Of a stretch of DNA of 64,000 nt, positions 1-8,944 are shown one piece after another; positions within the stretch are counted from its first letter, which is position 1, and each line of letters begins with the position of its first letter. The stretch is from Pseudomonas fluorescens (GTDB lineage Bacteria; Pseudomonadota; Gammaproteobacteria; Pseudomonadales; Pseudomonadaceae). A program made the translations under genes and the position numbers. Below the pieces are notes generated by a model. The model ran no database searches. It was not told the DNA's origin and saw nothing but the letters and a program-made list of their open reading frames with translations. The stretch covers positions 1,583,501 to 1,647,500 of the forward strand of contig NZ_LR134318.1 of NCBI RefSeq assembly GCF_900636825.1. The letters run 5' to 3'.

Positions 1-190
1 AACCATCCTCGGCGCGCCAGCTGTCCCACAATGCCTGATAGGCATCGCGCGACAGCAACGGCTGGTCGAGGGTGTAGAAAACGAAGCTGGCATCGGCGCT
101 GAACGCACCGAAGTAAGCTTCGCGATCATTACGCGCAAACGCGGCGACCAACTCGGCGGCCGCGTGCAAAACCTGATCACGTTCGTGCAT
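1..190 (-). CDS. NTF2/SnoaL-like protein, N-terminal part (cut by window edge)
   Basis: The reading frame starts at an ATG whose complement is at 188-190 and runs off the left edge, giving about 63 residues (MHERDQVLHAAAELVAAF... ending near WRAED). The alternating helix, the FxxNDREAYFGAFSAD stretch and the FVFYTLDQPLLSRDAYQALW stretch look like the start of a small NTF2/SnoaL-type (DUF4440-like) domain. The gene lies 10 bp downstream of gbuA on the same strand, so it is probably cotranscribed with it. The function is unknown. Assignment is by fold pattern only, because the C-terminal half is outside the window. Confidence 0.6.
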   Translation of the reverse strand, partial: MHERDQVLHAAAELVAAFARNDREAYFGAFSADASFVFYTLDQPLLSRDAYQALWDSWRAEDG

Positions 191-200
191 GACCGAACCC

Positions 201-1151
201 TCAGCGGTGAACTACGCCAGGCAGTACGCAGAGCATTTCGTACAGCAGATTGGCGGCCAGCAGCGAGGTGTTGCCGGTGGTGTCGTAAGCGGGCGAGACT
301 TCTACCAGATCGCAACCGATCAGGTCGAGGCCTTGGCAGCCGCGAATGATCTCAATCGCCTGAATGGTCGTCAGACCGCCGATTTCCGGGGTGCCGGTAC
401 CAGGCGCCCAGGCCGGGTCGATACCGTCGATGTCGAAGCTCAGGTACACCGGACCGCCACCGACTTTCTCGCGCACTTCGGCCATCAGCGGTGCCAGCGA
501 TTTGTGCCAGCATTCTTCGGCTTGAACGACGCGGAAGCCCTGGTCGCGGCTCCAGTTGAAGTCATCGGCCGTGTAACCCTGGGCACGCAAACCGATCTGC
601 ACCACGCGGTCGCAATCGAGCAGCCCTTCTTCGACGGCACGACGGAACGTGGTGCCGTGGGCAATCTTCTCGCCGAACATGTGATCGTTGACGTCAGCGT
701 GCGCATCGATGTGGACCAGGCCAACCTTGCCGTGCTTTTTGTGAATCGCGCGCAGGATCGGCAGGGTGATGGTGTGGTCGCCACCCAGGGTCATCGGGAT
801 GACGTTGTGCTCGAGGATATTGTCGTAGGCTTCTTCGATGATGCGCACGGCGTCGAGCAGGTTGAAGGTGTTGATCGCCACGTCACCGATGTCGGCAACC
901 GACAGCGAGTCGAACGGCGCAGCGCCGGTGGCCATGTTGTACGGGCGGATCATTACCGATTCGGTGCGGATGTCGCGCGGCCCGAAACGAGTGCCGGGGC
1001 GCAGTGAAGTACCGATGTCCAGCGGCACGCCAACGAAGGCAGCGTCGAGGCCGGCAGCGGTCGGTAAGTGGGGAAGTCGGAGCATGGTGGCGATGCCGCC
1101 GAAGCGCGGCATTTCGTTGCCGCCCAGTGGTTGGTGAAGAATCTTGTCCAC
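201..1151 (-). CDS. gbuA: Guanidinobutyrase-type ureohydrolase
   Basis: A 316-residue arginase/agmatinase-family enzyme, predicted to hydrolyse 4-guanidinobutyrate to 4-aminobutyrate and urea in arginine catabolism. The binuclear manganese motifs are visible: GGDHTITLP (about residue 123), HIDAHADVND (about 147) and SFDIDGIDPAWAPG (about 235). The N-terminus (MDKILHQPLGGNEMPRFGG) and full length closely match what I recall of Pseudomonas GbuA rather than agmatinase SpeB. A divergent LysR-type gene sits where gbuR is expected. Substrate choice among guanidinobutyrate, guanidinopropionate and agmatine is inferred from this likeness and context, not from a diagnostic residue. Confidence 0.85.
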   Translation of the reverse strand: MDKILHQPLGGNEMPRFGGIATMLRLPHLPTAAGLDAAFVGVPLDIGTSLRPGTRFGPRDIRTESVMIRPYNMATGAAPFDSLSVADIGDVAINTFNLLDAVRIIEEAYDNILEHNVIPMTLGGDHTITLPILRAIHKKHGKVGLVHIDAHADVNDHMFGEKIAHGTTFRRAVEEGLLDCDRVVQIGLRAQGYTADDFNWSRDQGFRVVQAEECWHKSLAPLMAEVREKVGGGPVYLSFDIDGIDPAWAPGTGTPEIGGLTTIQAIEIIRGCQGLDLIGCDLVEVSPAYDTTGNTSLLAANLLYEMLCVLPGVVHR

Positions 1152-1338
1152 GGGTAAGGCCTCATCGTCTTTGTTTTATTTATGCCGGCGCGCCGTTGAG
1201 CACAGGTTCGGACGCCGCTGTGGGGCCGATGATGCGAAATGTAGTGGCGGGGAAGAATCGCTACGGGCAAAAACTTAGTTCAGATTTTTCTAAACTAATG
1301 CCAAGGCCCGAGATAGACTCGTTGACATCAATGAACCC

Positions 1339-1424
1339 CTGTAGGAGCTGCCGAAGGCTGCGATCTTTTGATCTTGACCCTAAAAACAAAGATCAAAAGA
1401 ACGCAGCCTTCGGCAGCTCCTACA
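1339..1424. repeat. REP-like inverted pair, family 1
   Basis: Two inverted copies of a unit beginning GTAGGAGCTGCCGAAGGCTG and continuing with GCGATCTTTTGATC face each other around a short AT-rich centre, in the gbuA-gbuR gap. This palindromic family recurs at least eleven times in the window, always between genes. Confidence 0.9.
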
Positions 1425-1446
1425 TTGGATGATGTGTGGACTCCTT

Positions 1447-2340
1447 ATGGCCAACGCTTTACCCGACCTGAAACTGTTGCGCATCTTCGTCAGCGTGGTG
1501 CGGCATCAGGGTTTTGCCAATGCGCAGCAGGAACTCAACCTGTCGACCTCGGCGATCAGCACCTACATGAGCCAGCTTGAAGCGGCGCTCGGTCTGGTGC
1601 TGTGCCATCGCGGGCGTGGCGGGTTCAGCCTGACCAGCAAGGGCGAGCTGTTCCATCAGGAAACCCTGCGTCTGCTCGCTGAGCTTGAAGGATTCGAGCA
1701 ATACGCCGCCGCGCTCAAGGGCGAGTTGCGCGGCACGCTCAATTTGGGCGTGATCGATTCGACGGTCAGCGACAAGGCCCTGCCATTCGCCGAGGCCATC
1801 GGCGCGTATAGCCAGGAACACCCGGCGGTGCATTTGCATTTGTCGGTGATGAGCCCGTACGAATTGCAACTCGGCGTGCAGGACAACCGTCTCGATCTGG
1901 CCATCGGCGCGTTTTCCACGCGCATGAGCGGTCTGGTGTACATGCCGCTGTACCGCGAACAGCACTGGCTGTATTGCAGCAGTCGCCATCCGCTGTTCAA
2001 CGAGCGACGGATCCCCGAGCAGGTCATCACCCAGCAACGCATGGTCGGGCGCGGTTACTGGAGCCAGGCGGAACTGGCCCGGCATGGGTTCAAGCACAGC
2101 GCCGCGACGGTCGAGAGCATGGAGGCGCAGCTGATTCTGGTGCTCTCCGGCGCTTACATCGGTTATCTGCCGGAACACTACGCACAGGCCTGGGCCGACA
2201 AGGGCGATCTGCGCGTCCTGCTGCCGGCAACCTTCGGTTATCAGGCGCCGTTTTCGATGATCATGCGTCGTGGCCGCAGCCGCGAGCCGCTGATCCAGAC
2301 CTTTCGCGATCTGCTCAAAGCGCAATTGAATCAGGCGTAA
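1447..2340 (+). CDS. gbuR: LysR-type regulator, probable gbuR
   Basis: A 297-residue LysR-family transcription factor. The winged helix-turn-helix occupies about residues 5-65 (LKLLRIFVSVVRHQGFANAQQELNLSTSAIST...), followed by a periplasmic-binding-protein-like effector domain from about residue 90. The start MANALPDLKLL is chosen over an upstream ATG at 1429 because it aligns with the usual LysR beginning. It is divergent from gbuA with a 295-bp gap containing a REP pair, the usual arrangement for a LysR activator and its target. Effector and target are inferred from position. Confidence 0.8.
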   Translation: MANALPDLKLLRIFVSVVRHQGFANAQQELNLSTSAISTYMSQLEAALGLVLCHRGRGGFSLTSKGELFHQETLRLLAELEGFEQYAAALKGELRGTLNLGVIDSTVSDKALPFAEAIGAYSQEHPAVHLHLSVMSPYELQLGVQDNRLDLAIGAFSTRMSGLVYMPLYREQHWLYCSSRHPLFNERRIPEQVITQQRMVGRGYWSQAELARHGFKHSAATVESMEAQLILVLSGAYIGYLPEHYAQAWADKGDLRVLLPATFGYQAPFSMIMRRGRSREPLIQTFRDLLKAQLNQA

Positions 2341-2346
2341 CCCATC

Positions 2347-2877
2347 ATGTCCCGACCCCAATGCCCGCGCTGCCTGCGCCCCCAGACACATTGCCTGTGC
2401 GCGCTGATTCCGCGCCTCGACAGCCGCACCCGAGTGTTGCTGTTGCAGCATCCGAGCGAGGTCAATCATGCGCTTAATACTGCGCGACTGGCCGCGCTGG
2501 GTCTGAGCAATGCCGAGCTGATCGTTGGCGAGGTATTTGAGGATTTGTCGGCGCTGTTGAACCGGCCGGGGTATCAGGCGCGGTTGTTGTTCCCGGCTGA
2601 GGATGCGCAGCCTTTGCAGGCTTACAGTGACTCCGATGAGCCGTTATTGCTGGTGGTGCCGGATGGCACGTGGCGCAAGGCGCGCAAAATGTTGCACCTC
2701 AATCCGCTGTTGGCGGCATTGCCACGGGTGACATTGGCTGAGGGCGGCGTGTCGCGTTATCGATTGCGCAAGGCTCCGGGGCCGGGGGCGTTGTCGACGA
2801 TTGAGGCGATTGTGCAGGCGCTCGAAACCCTCGAAGCGCCATACACGTTTGCTCCGTTACTGAAGCCGGAGCGCTGA
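2347..2877 (+). CDS. DTW-domain tRNA-uridine aminocarboxypropyltransferase
   Basis: A 176-residue DTW-domain protein (TapT/TuaA family), expected to add the 3-amino-3-carboxypropyl group from S-adenosylmethionine to a uridine in tRNA. The N-terminal zinc-binding cysteines are visible in CPRCLRPQTHCLC (residues 6-18). The family DxTW signature appears as PDGTWRKARK (about residue 103) and is followed by the conserved YRLRKAP segment. It starts 6 bp after gbuR on the same strand, so the two may be cotranscribed. The exact tRNA position modified cannot be read from sequence. Confidence 0.85.
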   Translation: MSRPQCPRCLRPQTHCLCALIPRLDSRTRVLLLQHPSEVNHALNTARLAALGLSNAELIVGEVFEDLSALLNRPGYQARLLFPAEDAQPLQAYSDSDEPLLLVVPDGTWRKARKMLHLNPLLAALPRVTLAEGGVSRYRLRKAPGPGALSTIEAIVQALETLEAPYTFAPLLKPER

Positions 2878-2950
2878 TCGAAGGACAGATTGCGGCGATG
2901 GGGGAGGAGACCTTTCAGCGTAATCATGCTGAAAAATAGCCGTTGTTGTA

Positions 2951-3057
2951 GCTGGCCCCATCGCTGGCAAGCCAGCTCCCACAGGTTCTGAGGTGTCCAC
3001 AGGTTTTGTGGTCGACACGGACTCTGTGGGAGCTGGCTTGCCAGCGATAGGGCCAGT
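2951..3057. repeat. REP-like inverted pair, family 2
   Basis: Inverted copies built on GGGAGCTGGCTTGCCAGCGA occur at 2951-2992 and about 3026-3057, between the convergent DTW-domain and mapC genes. Related copies occur near 33.5 kb. The position between convergent 3' ends fits a role as transcript end or processing site. Confidence 0.85.
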
Positions 3058-3083
3058 CAAATCACCACAAAATCCAGAGGTGA

Positions 3084-4445
3084 CTAGCGTTCGCGCATCG
3101 CCTCGGTCCGCGCTTTCAGCACCGGTTTGAGCAGGTAATCCAGCACACTTTTTTCACCGGTAATAATGTCCACCGTCGCCACCATTCCCGGAATGATCAG
3201 CAGTGGTTTCACATCGCCGCCCAGGTGGTTTTTATCGGTGCGCACCTGAATCAGGTAGAAGCTGTTGCCCTTATCATCGGTAATCGTGTCGGCGCCGATC
3301 AACTCGAGCTTGGCGCTCAGCCCGCCATAAATCGTGTAGTCGTAAGCGCTGAACTTGACCATCGCCTTCTGGCCCGGATGCAGGAACGCGACATCTTGCG
3401 GGCGGACCTTGGCTTCGATCAGCAGGTTATCTTCCAATGGCACAATTTCGACCATGTCGCTGCCCGGCTGGACTACGCCGCCAATGGTGTTGACCTTCAT
3501 TTGCTTGATCACCCCGCGCACCGGTGACGTCACCGTGGTGCGGCTGACGCGGTCGTCGATGGCGATGCTCGACGCGGTGATTTTCGACAGGTCGGTGCGT
3601 TTCTCATTCAGCTCTTTAGCCGCTTCCGAGCGGAAGGTTTGCTCGGATTCGTCGATCTTGCTGCGAATCTCGGCAATGGCCGATTCGGCGCGGGGAATCG
3701 CCAGTGTCGTCGCATTCAGCGAGCCGCGAATCTCCACCGCACTGCGTCTGAGCCGGAGGATTTCCACCGGCGAGACGGCGCCGGTTTTCACCAATGGCTC
3801 GGACATGTTCATCTCTTGTTGCAGCAATGCCAGGCTGGAACTGAACTGGCCCTGCTTGGAACGAAACTCCGCCAGCTCCTGGGTTTTCTGCCGCAGCTGT
3901 TCGCTCAGTGTGCGCTGCTCGCTGGCGAGCCGGCGCTGGCGCTGTTCGTACAGCGAGCGCTCGTCTTCGGCGACTTGCGGCGCCTTGGCGGTCACTTCAG
4001 CGGAAAGCTTGAACGGCCGACCTTCGGCCTCCGCCGACAGACGCTCGACTTGCGCGGTCAGCGCATAGCGATCAGCTTCGCTTTCACCCTTGTTCGAGCG
4101 AAACCGCGTGTCATCCAGGCGCAGCAACGTGTCGCCCTTGTTGACCATTTGCCCTTCGCGAACGAAAAGCTCAGTGACGATTCCGCCCTCAAGGTTCTGG
4201 ATCACCTGAACCTTGCTCGACGGAATCGCCTTGCCTTCGCCCATGGTTACTTCTTCGAGCACGGCAAACTTGGCCCAGACCAGCGCTGCGATCAGCAGCG
4301 CCGCTGCCAGCCACACGGTAATTCGTGATTTGCGCGGCGAATCCTGCAGCGAAGCGCCGGCGGTTTCCGGCATGAACTCGGCCTCGGCGCTTTTGCCGAA
4401 ACTGTCGAAATAGCCGCGAGGCTTGTGTTGCGAAGAAGCGGACAT
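3084..4445 (-). CDS. mapC: Type I secretion membrane fusion protein of the adhesin exporter
   Basis: A 453-residue HlyD/LapC-type periplasmic adaptor linking the ABC exporter MapB to the outer membrane protein MapE. It has a cytoplasmic N-terminal tail, one transmembrane segment at about residues 42-62 (ITVWLAAALLIAALVWAKF), a biotinyl-lipoyl-like first half (VIQNLEGGIVTELFVREGQMV), a long alpha-helical hairpin at about 125-290 and a second lipoyl half plus beta-barrel (SPVRGVIKQMKVNTIGGVVQPG). Length and order match the family. It is the last of three minus-strand genes divergent from mapA. The name follows the second Lap-like system described in P. fluorescens Pf0-1 (MapABCE). Confidence 0.85.
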   Translation of the reverse strand: MSASSQHKPRGYFDSFGKSAEAEFMPETAGASLQDSPRKSRITVWLAAALLIAALVWAKFAVLEEVTMGEGKAIPSSKVQVIQNLEGGIVTELFVREGQMVNKGDTLLRLDDTRFRSNKGESEADRYALTAQVERLSAEAEGRPFKLSAEVTAKAPQVAEDERSLYEQRQRRLASEQRTLSEQLRQKTQELAEFRSKQGQFSSSLALLQQEMNMSEPLVKTGAVSPVEILRLRRSAVEIRGSLNATTLAIPRAESAIAEIRSKIDESEQTFRSEAAKELNEKRTDLSKITASSIAIDDRVSRTTVTSPVRGVIKQMKVNTIGGVVQPGSDMVEIVPLEDNLLIEAKVRPQDVAFLHPGQKAMVKFSAYDYTIYGGLSAKLELIGADTITDDKGNSFYLIQVRTDKNHLGGDVKPLLIIPGMVATVDIITGEKSVLDYLLKPVLKARTEAMRER

Positions 4446-4541
4446 GGGGTGATACCCCTCAATTAAGAAACATCAAACTGGGTGGCAAATCAGTGTCCCA
4501 ACTATCGTGGCCAGAGAGTTTCCCCGCAGCCAGACAACTTT

Positions 4542-4639
4542 CCTGTGGCGAGGGGATTTATCCCCGATGGGTTGCGCAGCAGCCCCAAAAATTTTATGAG
4601 CGCTGCGCACCCATCGGGGATAAATCCCCTCGCCACAGG
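4542..4639. repeat. REP-like inverted pair, family 4
   Basis: Inverted arms CCTGTGGCGAGGGGATTTAT and its complement, each continuing into CCCCGATGGG and a GCGCAGC core, sit between mapB and mapC. Only one example of this family is seen in the window. Confidence 0.85.
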
Positions 4640-4671
4640 TTTTGTGCGTGCCATCAATAATCTCTGTGCAT

Positions 4672-6831
4672 TCATACTGCCGCCGAGCCGACACGGCCCT
4701 TGCGCAGTGCATCGATGACCGCTTCTTTCGGTCCGTCAGCGACGACCCGGCCGTTGTCCAGCACCAGCAAGCGGTCTACCAGGCTGAGCATCGAGGTGCG
4801 GTGAGTGACCAGCAGCAAGGTTTTGCCTTGGACCCAGCCATGCAGCTTCTGGCGCAGCGCATCTTCGCTGCTGTTGTCCATGGCGCTGGTGGGTTCGTCG
4901 AGCAGCATGATCGGCGGATCGAGCAACAGCGATCGCGCGAGCAACACGGCCTGACGCTGGCCACCGGAAAGCAGTTGCCCGCGTTCCCCGACCGGCCGAT
5001 CAAACCCCTGCGGATGCTGGCGGGCGAGTTCGGTCACGCCGGTCAACTCTGCCACTTCGAGCATGCGCGCATCGCTGATGTAACGGGCGCCGAGGGTCAG
5101 GTTGTCGCGCAGGCTGCCGGCGAGCAATGGCAGATCATGGGCGACGTAACCGATTTGCTGGCGCAGGTCAGCGACGTCCAGTTGCCGCAGGTCGAGACCG
5201 TCGAGCAACAGCTGGCCTTCCTCGGGTTCGTAGAAGCCCATGAGCAAGCGTGCCAAGGTACTTTTCCCGGAACCGCTGCGGCCGATGATGCCCACGCGTT
5301 CGCCGGGCGTCAGGCTGAAACTGACGTTACTCAGCGCCGGTGCACTCTGGCCGTTGTAGTGAAAGGTCACGCCATTGACGTCCAGCGCACCTTGCAGTTG
5401 TGTGCGCTCCAGCGGGCGCTGTTTGCCGTCGCGCTCTTGCGGCAGGGCCATCAGCGCATCAGTGCTTTTCATCGTCAGTTGCGCCTGCTGATAGCGGGTG
5501 ATCAGCCCGGCAATCTGCCCCAACGGTGCCAGCACGCGACTGCCGAGCATGTAGGTGGCAACCAGTGCACCGACGCTGAGATTGCCGGCGATGATGCTGT
5601 AGACCCCGGCGACAATTGTCGCCATCCCGGAAAACTGCTGAATGAACAACGTGCCGTTGGTGGCCAGCGCCGAGAGGTTGCGCGCGTGGCTGTCGAGGCG
5701 GGCGAGGGCGCCGTGGGTGCTTTCCCATTTGTGTTGGCGCTCGCTTTCGGCGCTGCATGCCTTGAGTGTTTCCAGACCGCCGAGGGTTTCGATCAGCACC
5801 GCCTGACGTTCGGCACCCAGGCTCAGGCTTTTTTGCACGGTGTCACGCAGGCGCACCTGGATGATCATGGCGAAGATGATCGTGATCGGAAACGCCAGCA
5901 GCGGAATCACCACCAGCCAGCCGCCGAGCAAGCCAATCACCGCCAGCATCAACACGACGAACGGCAGATCAATCAGGCTGGTCAGGGTCACGGCGGTGAG
6001 AAATTCACGCAGCCCCTGAAAGTCATGAATGCTTTGCGCGAAACCACCGATGGTCGCGGGCCGCGCCTTCATCGACATGCCGGTGATGCGCTCGAATAAA
6101 GTCGCGGAAAGGATCACATCGGTTTTCTTCCCGGCGGTGTCGAGCAAGTGCGCGCGCACCACGCGCAGCACCAGTTCGAACCCGGTGCCGATCAGCAAGC
6201 CAATCGACAGCACCCACAGGGTCGAAGTCGCCTGATTCGGCACCACGCGGTCGTAGGTCTGCATGACGAACAGCGGCACCATCAGGCCCAGCAGGTTGAT
6301 CAGGAAACTGGCGAGAATCGCGTCGCTGTACAGCCATTTCGACAGCTTCAAGGTGTCGCGAAACCACGCATGCACCCGTGGCACCAGCGGCGAACGCAGG
6401 TCTTCAAGTTCATGGCGCGGGCGGGCGAACAGGGCTTGGCCGCTGTAATGTTCGTTGAGTTCTGCAAGGCTGACCCATTGCTCGCCGCCCTCGGCTTCGC
6501 TGGGCAGGATCAGCGCTTTGCCGTCCTCGCTCAAGCGCCGCAGCACAGCCGTGCGGCCATCATTGAGCAGCAGCAGAATCGGCAGATTGAGCGCCGAAAT
6601 GTCTTTCAGCTCACGGCGCAGAATTCGCGCCTGCAACCCGGCCCGCGCGGCGGCACGGGGCAGCAGATCGAGGCTCAGGCGTTGTTTGTTGAGCGGCAAC
6701 CCCGCGCTCAGGCTGGCACGACTGACCGTCGCGCCATGGAGTTTGCAGAGAATCAACAGACCGTCGAGTAACGGATCATCGAAGCTCAGGCGCGGATCGA
6801 CCCCGGTGGCGCCGGGTTCCATGCTGGTCAT
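4672..6831 (-). CDS. mapB: Type I secretion ABC exporter of the adhesin
   Basis: A 719-residue LapB/HlyB-type ABC exporter. An N-terminal C39-peptidase-like domain (about residues 1-140) is degenerate. In the segment aligning with the peptidase active site (DPLLDGLLILCKLHG) the catalytic Cys position is not Cys, and the later His is Thr (NDGRTAVL), so it is probably a substrate-docking domain, not a protease. Six transmembrane helices follow (about 150-450). The ATPase domain has Walker A GRSGSGKST (about 515), signature LSGGQRQ (about 619), Walker B PIMLLDEPTS (about 640) and an H-loop VTHR. The ATG at 6829-6831 is preferred over the longer frame because it has an AGAGG site upstream. Confidence 0.87.
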   Translation of the reverse strand: MTSMEPGATGVDPRLSFDDPLLDGLLILCKLHGATVSRASLSAGLPLNKQRLSLDLLPRAAARAGLQARILRRELKDISALNLPILLLLNDGRTAVLRRLSEDGKALILPSEAEGGEQWVSLAELNEHYSGQALFARPRHELEDLRSPLVPRVHAWFRDTLKLSKWLYSDAILASFLINLLGLMVPLFVMQTYDRVVPNQATSTLWVLSIGLLIGTGFELVLRVVRAHLLDTAGKKTDVILSATLFERITGMSMKARPATIGGFAQSIHDFQGLREFLTAVTLTSLIDLPFVVLMLAVIGLLGGWLVVIPLLAFPITIIFAMIIQVRLRDTVQKSLSLGAERQAVLIETLGGLETLKACSAESERQHKWESTHGALARLDSHARNLSALATNGTLFIQQFSGMATIVAGVYSIIAGNLSVGALVATYMLGSRVLAPLGQIAGLITRYQQAQLTMKSTDALMALPQERDGKQRPLERTQLQGALDVNGVTFHYNGQSAPALSNVSFSLTPGERVGIIGRSGSGKSTLARLLMGFYEPEEGQLLLDGLDLRQLDVADLRQQIGYVAHDLPLLAGSLRDNLTLGARYISDARMLEVAELTGVTELARQHPQGFDRPVGERGQLLSGGQRQAVLLARSLLLDPPIMLLDEPTSAMDNSSEDALRQKLHGWVQGKTLLLVTHRTSMLSLVDRLLVLDNGRVVADGPKEAVIDALRKGRVGSAAV

Positions 6832-6876
6832 ATTGAACGCCTCTGGTGAACGGTGATACGCGATGAACACAGCCCC

Positions 6877-7048
6877 TGTAGGCGCTGGCGAAGGCTGCGA
6901 TCTTTCGATCGTTGCCATGCTCTGCGTGGGAACGCCTCTAAGGACGCTCTATGTCCAGTGACGCGGAGCGTCACGGGCTGCATTCCCACGCGGAGCGTGG
7001 GAACGATCATCAAGATCAAGAGATCGCAGCCCTTCGGCAGCTCCTACA
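6877..7048. repeat. Composite REP-like element, family 1 with a nested palindrome
   Basis: Outer inverted arms of family 1 (GTAGGCGCTGGCGAAGGCTG and its complement at 7020-7048) enclose a second inverted repeat based on CGTTCCCACGCGGAGCGTGG at about 6913-7006. The whole lies between mapE and mapB. It looks like one palindromic element nested in another. Confidence 0.8.
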
Positions 7049-7053
7049 CAGAG

Positions 7054-8412
7054 TTATTTCAGCTCGGGCAGGCGCGCTTCGTTTTTGATTTCGGTCGCGG
7101 CAATCGCATCAGCCGGCAGCACCACCCGTTGTTTGCTCAGCAACTGGCCCATATTCGCCAGCACCCGGTACATCGAGTATTCCTCGGTGTAGCGGATTTC
7201 GGTGTAGCGACGGTTGGCGTTGTACAGCTCGTTTTCACTGTCGAGCAGGTCGAGCAGGGTGCGTTGACCAAGGCCGAACTGATCCTGATAGGCCGCGCGG
7301 ACGCGCTTGGTGGTTTCGGCATATTCGCGGGCGGTTGGCGTCTGCTTCTTCGCGTTTTCCATGGCGTTCCAGGCCAGACGAATATTCTCGTTGAGCTGAC
7401 GCAGGGCGTTGTTGCGGATGTCCATGGCCTGATTGATATCGTGGGCGTTCGCCGCCAGACGCGCCTTGTCACTGCCGCCACGGAACAGGTTGTAGTTCAT
7501 CACCACGCCCACGCGCCATTCGTTGTCGTGGCCTTCGTCACCCTGCACGTTGTTGTTCGCGCCCACCGCCGCTTCTGCATCGAAGCGTGGATAGAACGGC
7601 GACTTGGCCACTTCATACTGGCTTTCGGCGGACTGCACGTCGGCCTGCGCCGATTTCAGATACGGGTTGTTATCGACCATGCTCTGCTGCGCTTCACGCA
7701 GATCAGGCGGCAGCTCACCGCGCGTCGACGCCGGGGTTTCCAGCTCATCGGGCATGCGCCCGACCACGCTGTAGAAATTCGATTCGGCATCGGCCAGATC
7801 GACTTCGGCGGTGTCGAGGTTGTTTTGCGCCAGCGCGCGACGGGCGACCGACTGGTCGGAGTCCGCCGTGCTGCCGATGCCGCGCTCGGTGCGCAGACCG
7901 ATCTGATCGTTGACCCGCAGGTGCGCCTGCAGGTTGTTCTTCGCCAGCGTCACCAGCTCACGACGCTTGAGCACTTCGAGATAGACCTCGATGGTGCGCA
8001 GGGCCAGGTCCTGCGCGGTGCCTTGCGCGTAATAGGCGCGCGAGTTGGAAACGCCCTTGGTGCGCTCGACCTCGTTGGCGGTGTTGAAACCGTCGAAAAT
8101 CATCTGCCGCAGGCGCAACTCGGATTGGGTGTAAGTAAGAATTTCGGTGTTGTGATTGCCGAAGGCGCGGGTGTTGGTGTTGTCGCTGTAGCCGCGACCG
8201 TAGGCGGCGTTCAAATCGACGGACGGATAGAAGCCACCCTTGGCGACTTTGACCTGTTCATCGGCCGACAGCCGAGCATCCACGCGCGAAGCCAGTTCCG
8301 GGTGGGTTGCGATGGTGCTTTGAATCGCCTCGGTGAGGTTCATCGCCTGGGCTTGGGAAGTGCAAGCCATGGCCAGCAAAACCGCGCTGCAGAGGGGGGT
8401 TAAAACGCGCAT
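7054..8412 (-). CDS. mapE: TolC-like outer membrane efflux/secretion protein
   Basis: A 452-residue TolC/LapE-family outer membrane channel. A signal peptide is clear (MRVLTPLCSAVLLAMACTSQAQA, cleavage near residue 23). Two internally related halves of long alpha-helices with beta strands follow, as is usual for the family. In Lap-type systems this channel is both exporter and anchor, because the adhesin retention module stays lodged in it. The gene is divergent from mapA and upstream of mapB and mapC, with REP elements in each gap. The role is inferred from family and linkage. Confidence 0.87.
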   Translation of the reverse strand: MRVLTPLCSAVLLAMACTSQAQAMNLTEAIQSTIATHPELASRVDARLSADEQVKVAKGGFYPSVDLNAAYGRGYSDNTNTRAFGNHNTEILTYTQSELRLRQMIFDGFNTANEVERTKGVSNSRAYYAQGTAQDLALRTIEVYLEVLKRRELVTLAKNNLQAHLRVNDQIGLRTERGIGSTADSDQSVARRALAQNNLDTAEVDLADAESNFYSVVGRMPDELETPASTRGELPPDLREAQQSMVDNNPYLKSAQADVQSAESQYEVAKSPFYPRFDAEAAVGANNNVQGDEGHDNEWRVGVVMNYNLFRGGSDKARLAANAHDINQAMDIRNNALRQLNENIRLAWNAMENAKKQTPTAREYAETTKRVRAAYQDQFGLGQRTLLDLLDSENELYNANRRYTEIRYTEEYSMYRVLANMGQLLSKQRVVLPADAIAATEIKNEARLPELK

Positions 8413-8944
8413 GGGTGCATCTCCCTGGATCTCAATGTTGTGTTACTGTCGCCAAATATTTGACGTAAAATTAGGGTGTAAGCGTTTCACTCTTGTAACA
8501 ACAGAGCTAAGAACATCCTAGAGCCTAGCTAAGAAAAAATTTTCATAAGGCTTATTCCAAAAAAAACTTATGCGGTTTTTCAAAAGCAGCACATTGTTCA
8601 GCTCGAAAGCCTTTGTTTTATGCGCTTTAGGGAGCTCGGAAAGGCTTGAGGAAAGTTCCATTCACTTTGCGAGACACGGCGAAGTACTGCTGAAGGGGAG
8701 GGACGCGTAGCGGCGAATGAGCGACATTTTTTTGTCACTCGGGTGATTCACCACCGTTACGTAGCGCGAGTGGGTCGATGCGCTGAACAGGGTTGGCAAG
8801 TGCTTGATGGCGCTGACAATTCTTATCAGACGAGACCTGTGAAGCGAACTGTCGAAGGTGCGAGCGTCACTTCCGACAACCCGATTGAGCCATGGGCTGC
8901 TTCGCGAACCAGTGCCGACGGTGGTCGGCAGCGGGGGATTTCAC
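8413..8944. other. Divergent mapE-mapA intergenic region
   Basis: This 532-bp gap holds no convincing gene. It is AT-rich at 8450-8620, with runs of A and T around 8534-8575, unlike the flanking coding DNA. It should contain the promoters of both mapA and mapEBC plus a mapA leader. I could not identify a confident -35/-10 pair or a known operator by eye. A GGGGG ribosome-binding-like tract at about 8931-8936 precedes the mapA ATG. Confidence 0.6.

Noticed and set aside
189..1007. 272-codon plus-strand frame opposite gbuA
   Set aside because: The minus-strand ureohydrolase has complete metal-binding motifs, so this is an antisense shadow.
4642..6099. 485-codon plus-strand frame across mapB
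   Set aside because: It runs opposite to the ABC exporter, which has all its motifs in order. The antisense product is Gln/His-rich and shows no domain.
6853..8403. 516-codon plus-strand frame across mapE
   Set aside because: Antisense to a complete TolC-like gene with signal peptide, and part of it is made from REP sequence.
8413..8944. Possible small RNA or gene in the divergent mapE-mapA gap
   Set aside because: AT-rich tracts are visible, but I found no convincing promoter-terminator pair or reading frame with a ribosome site.
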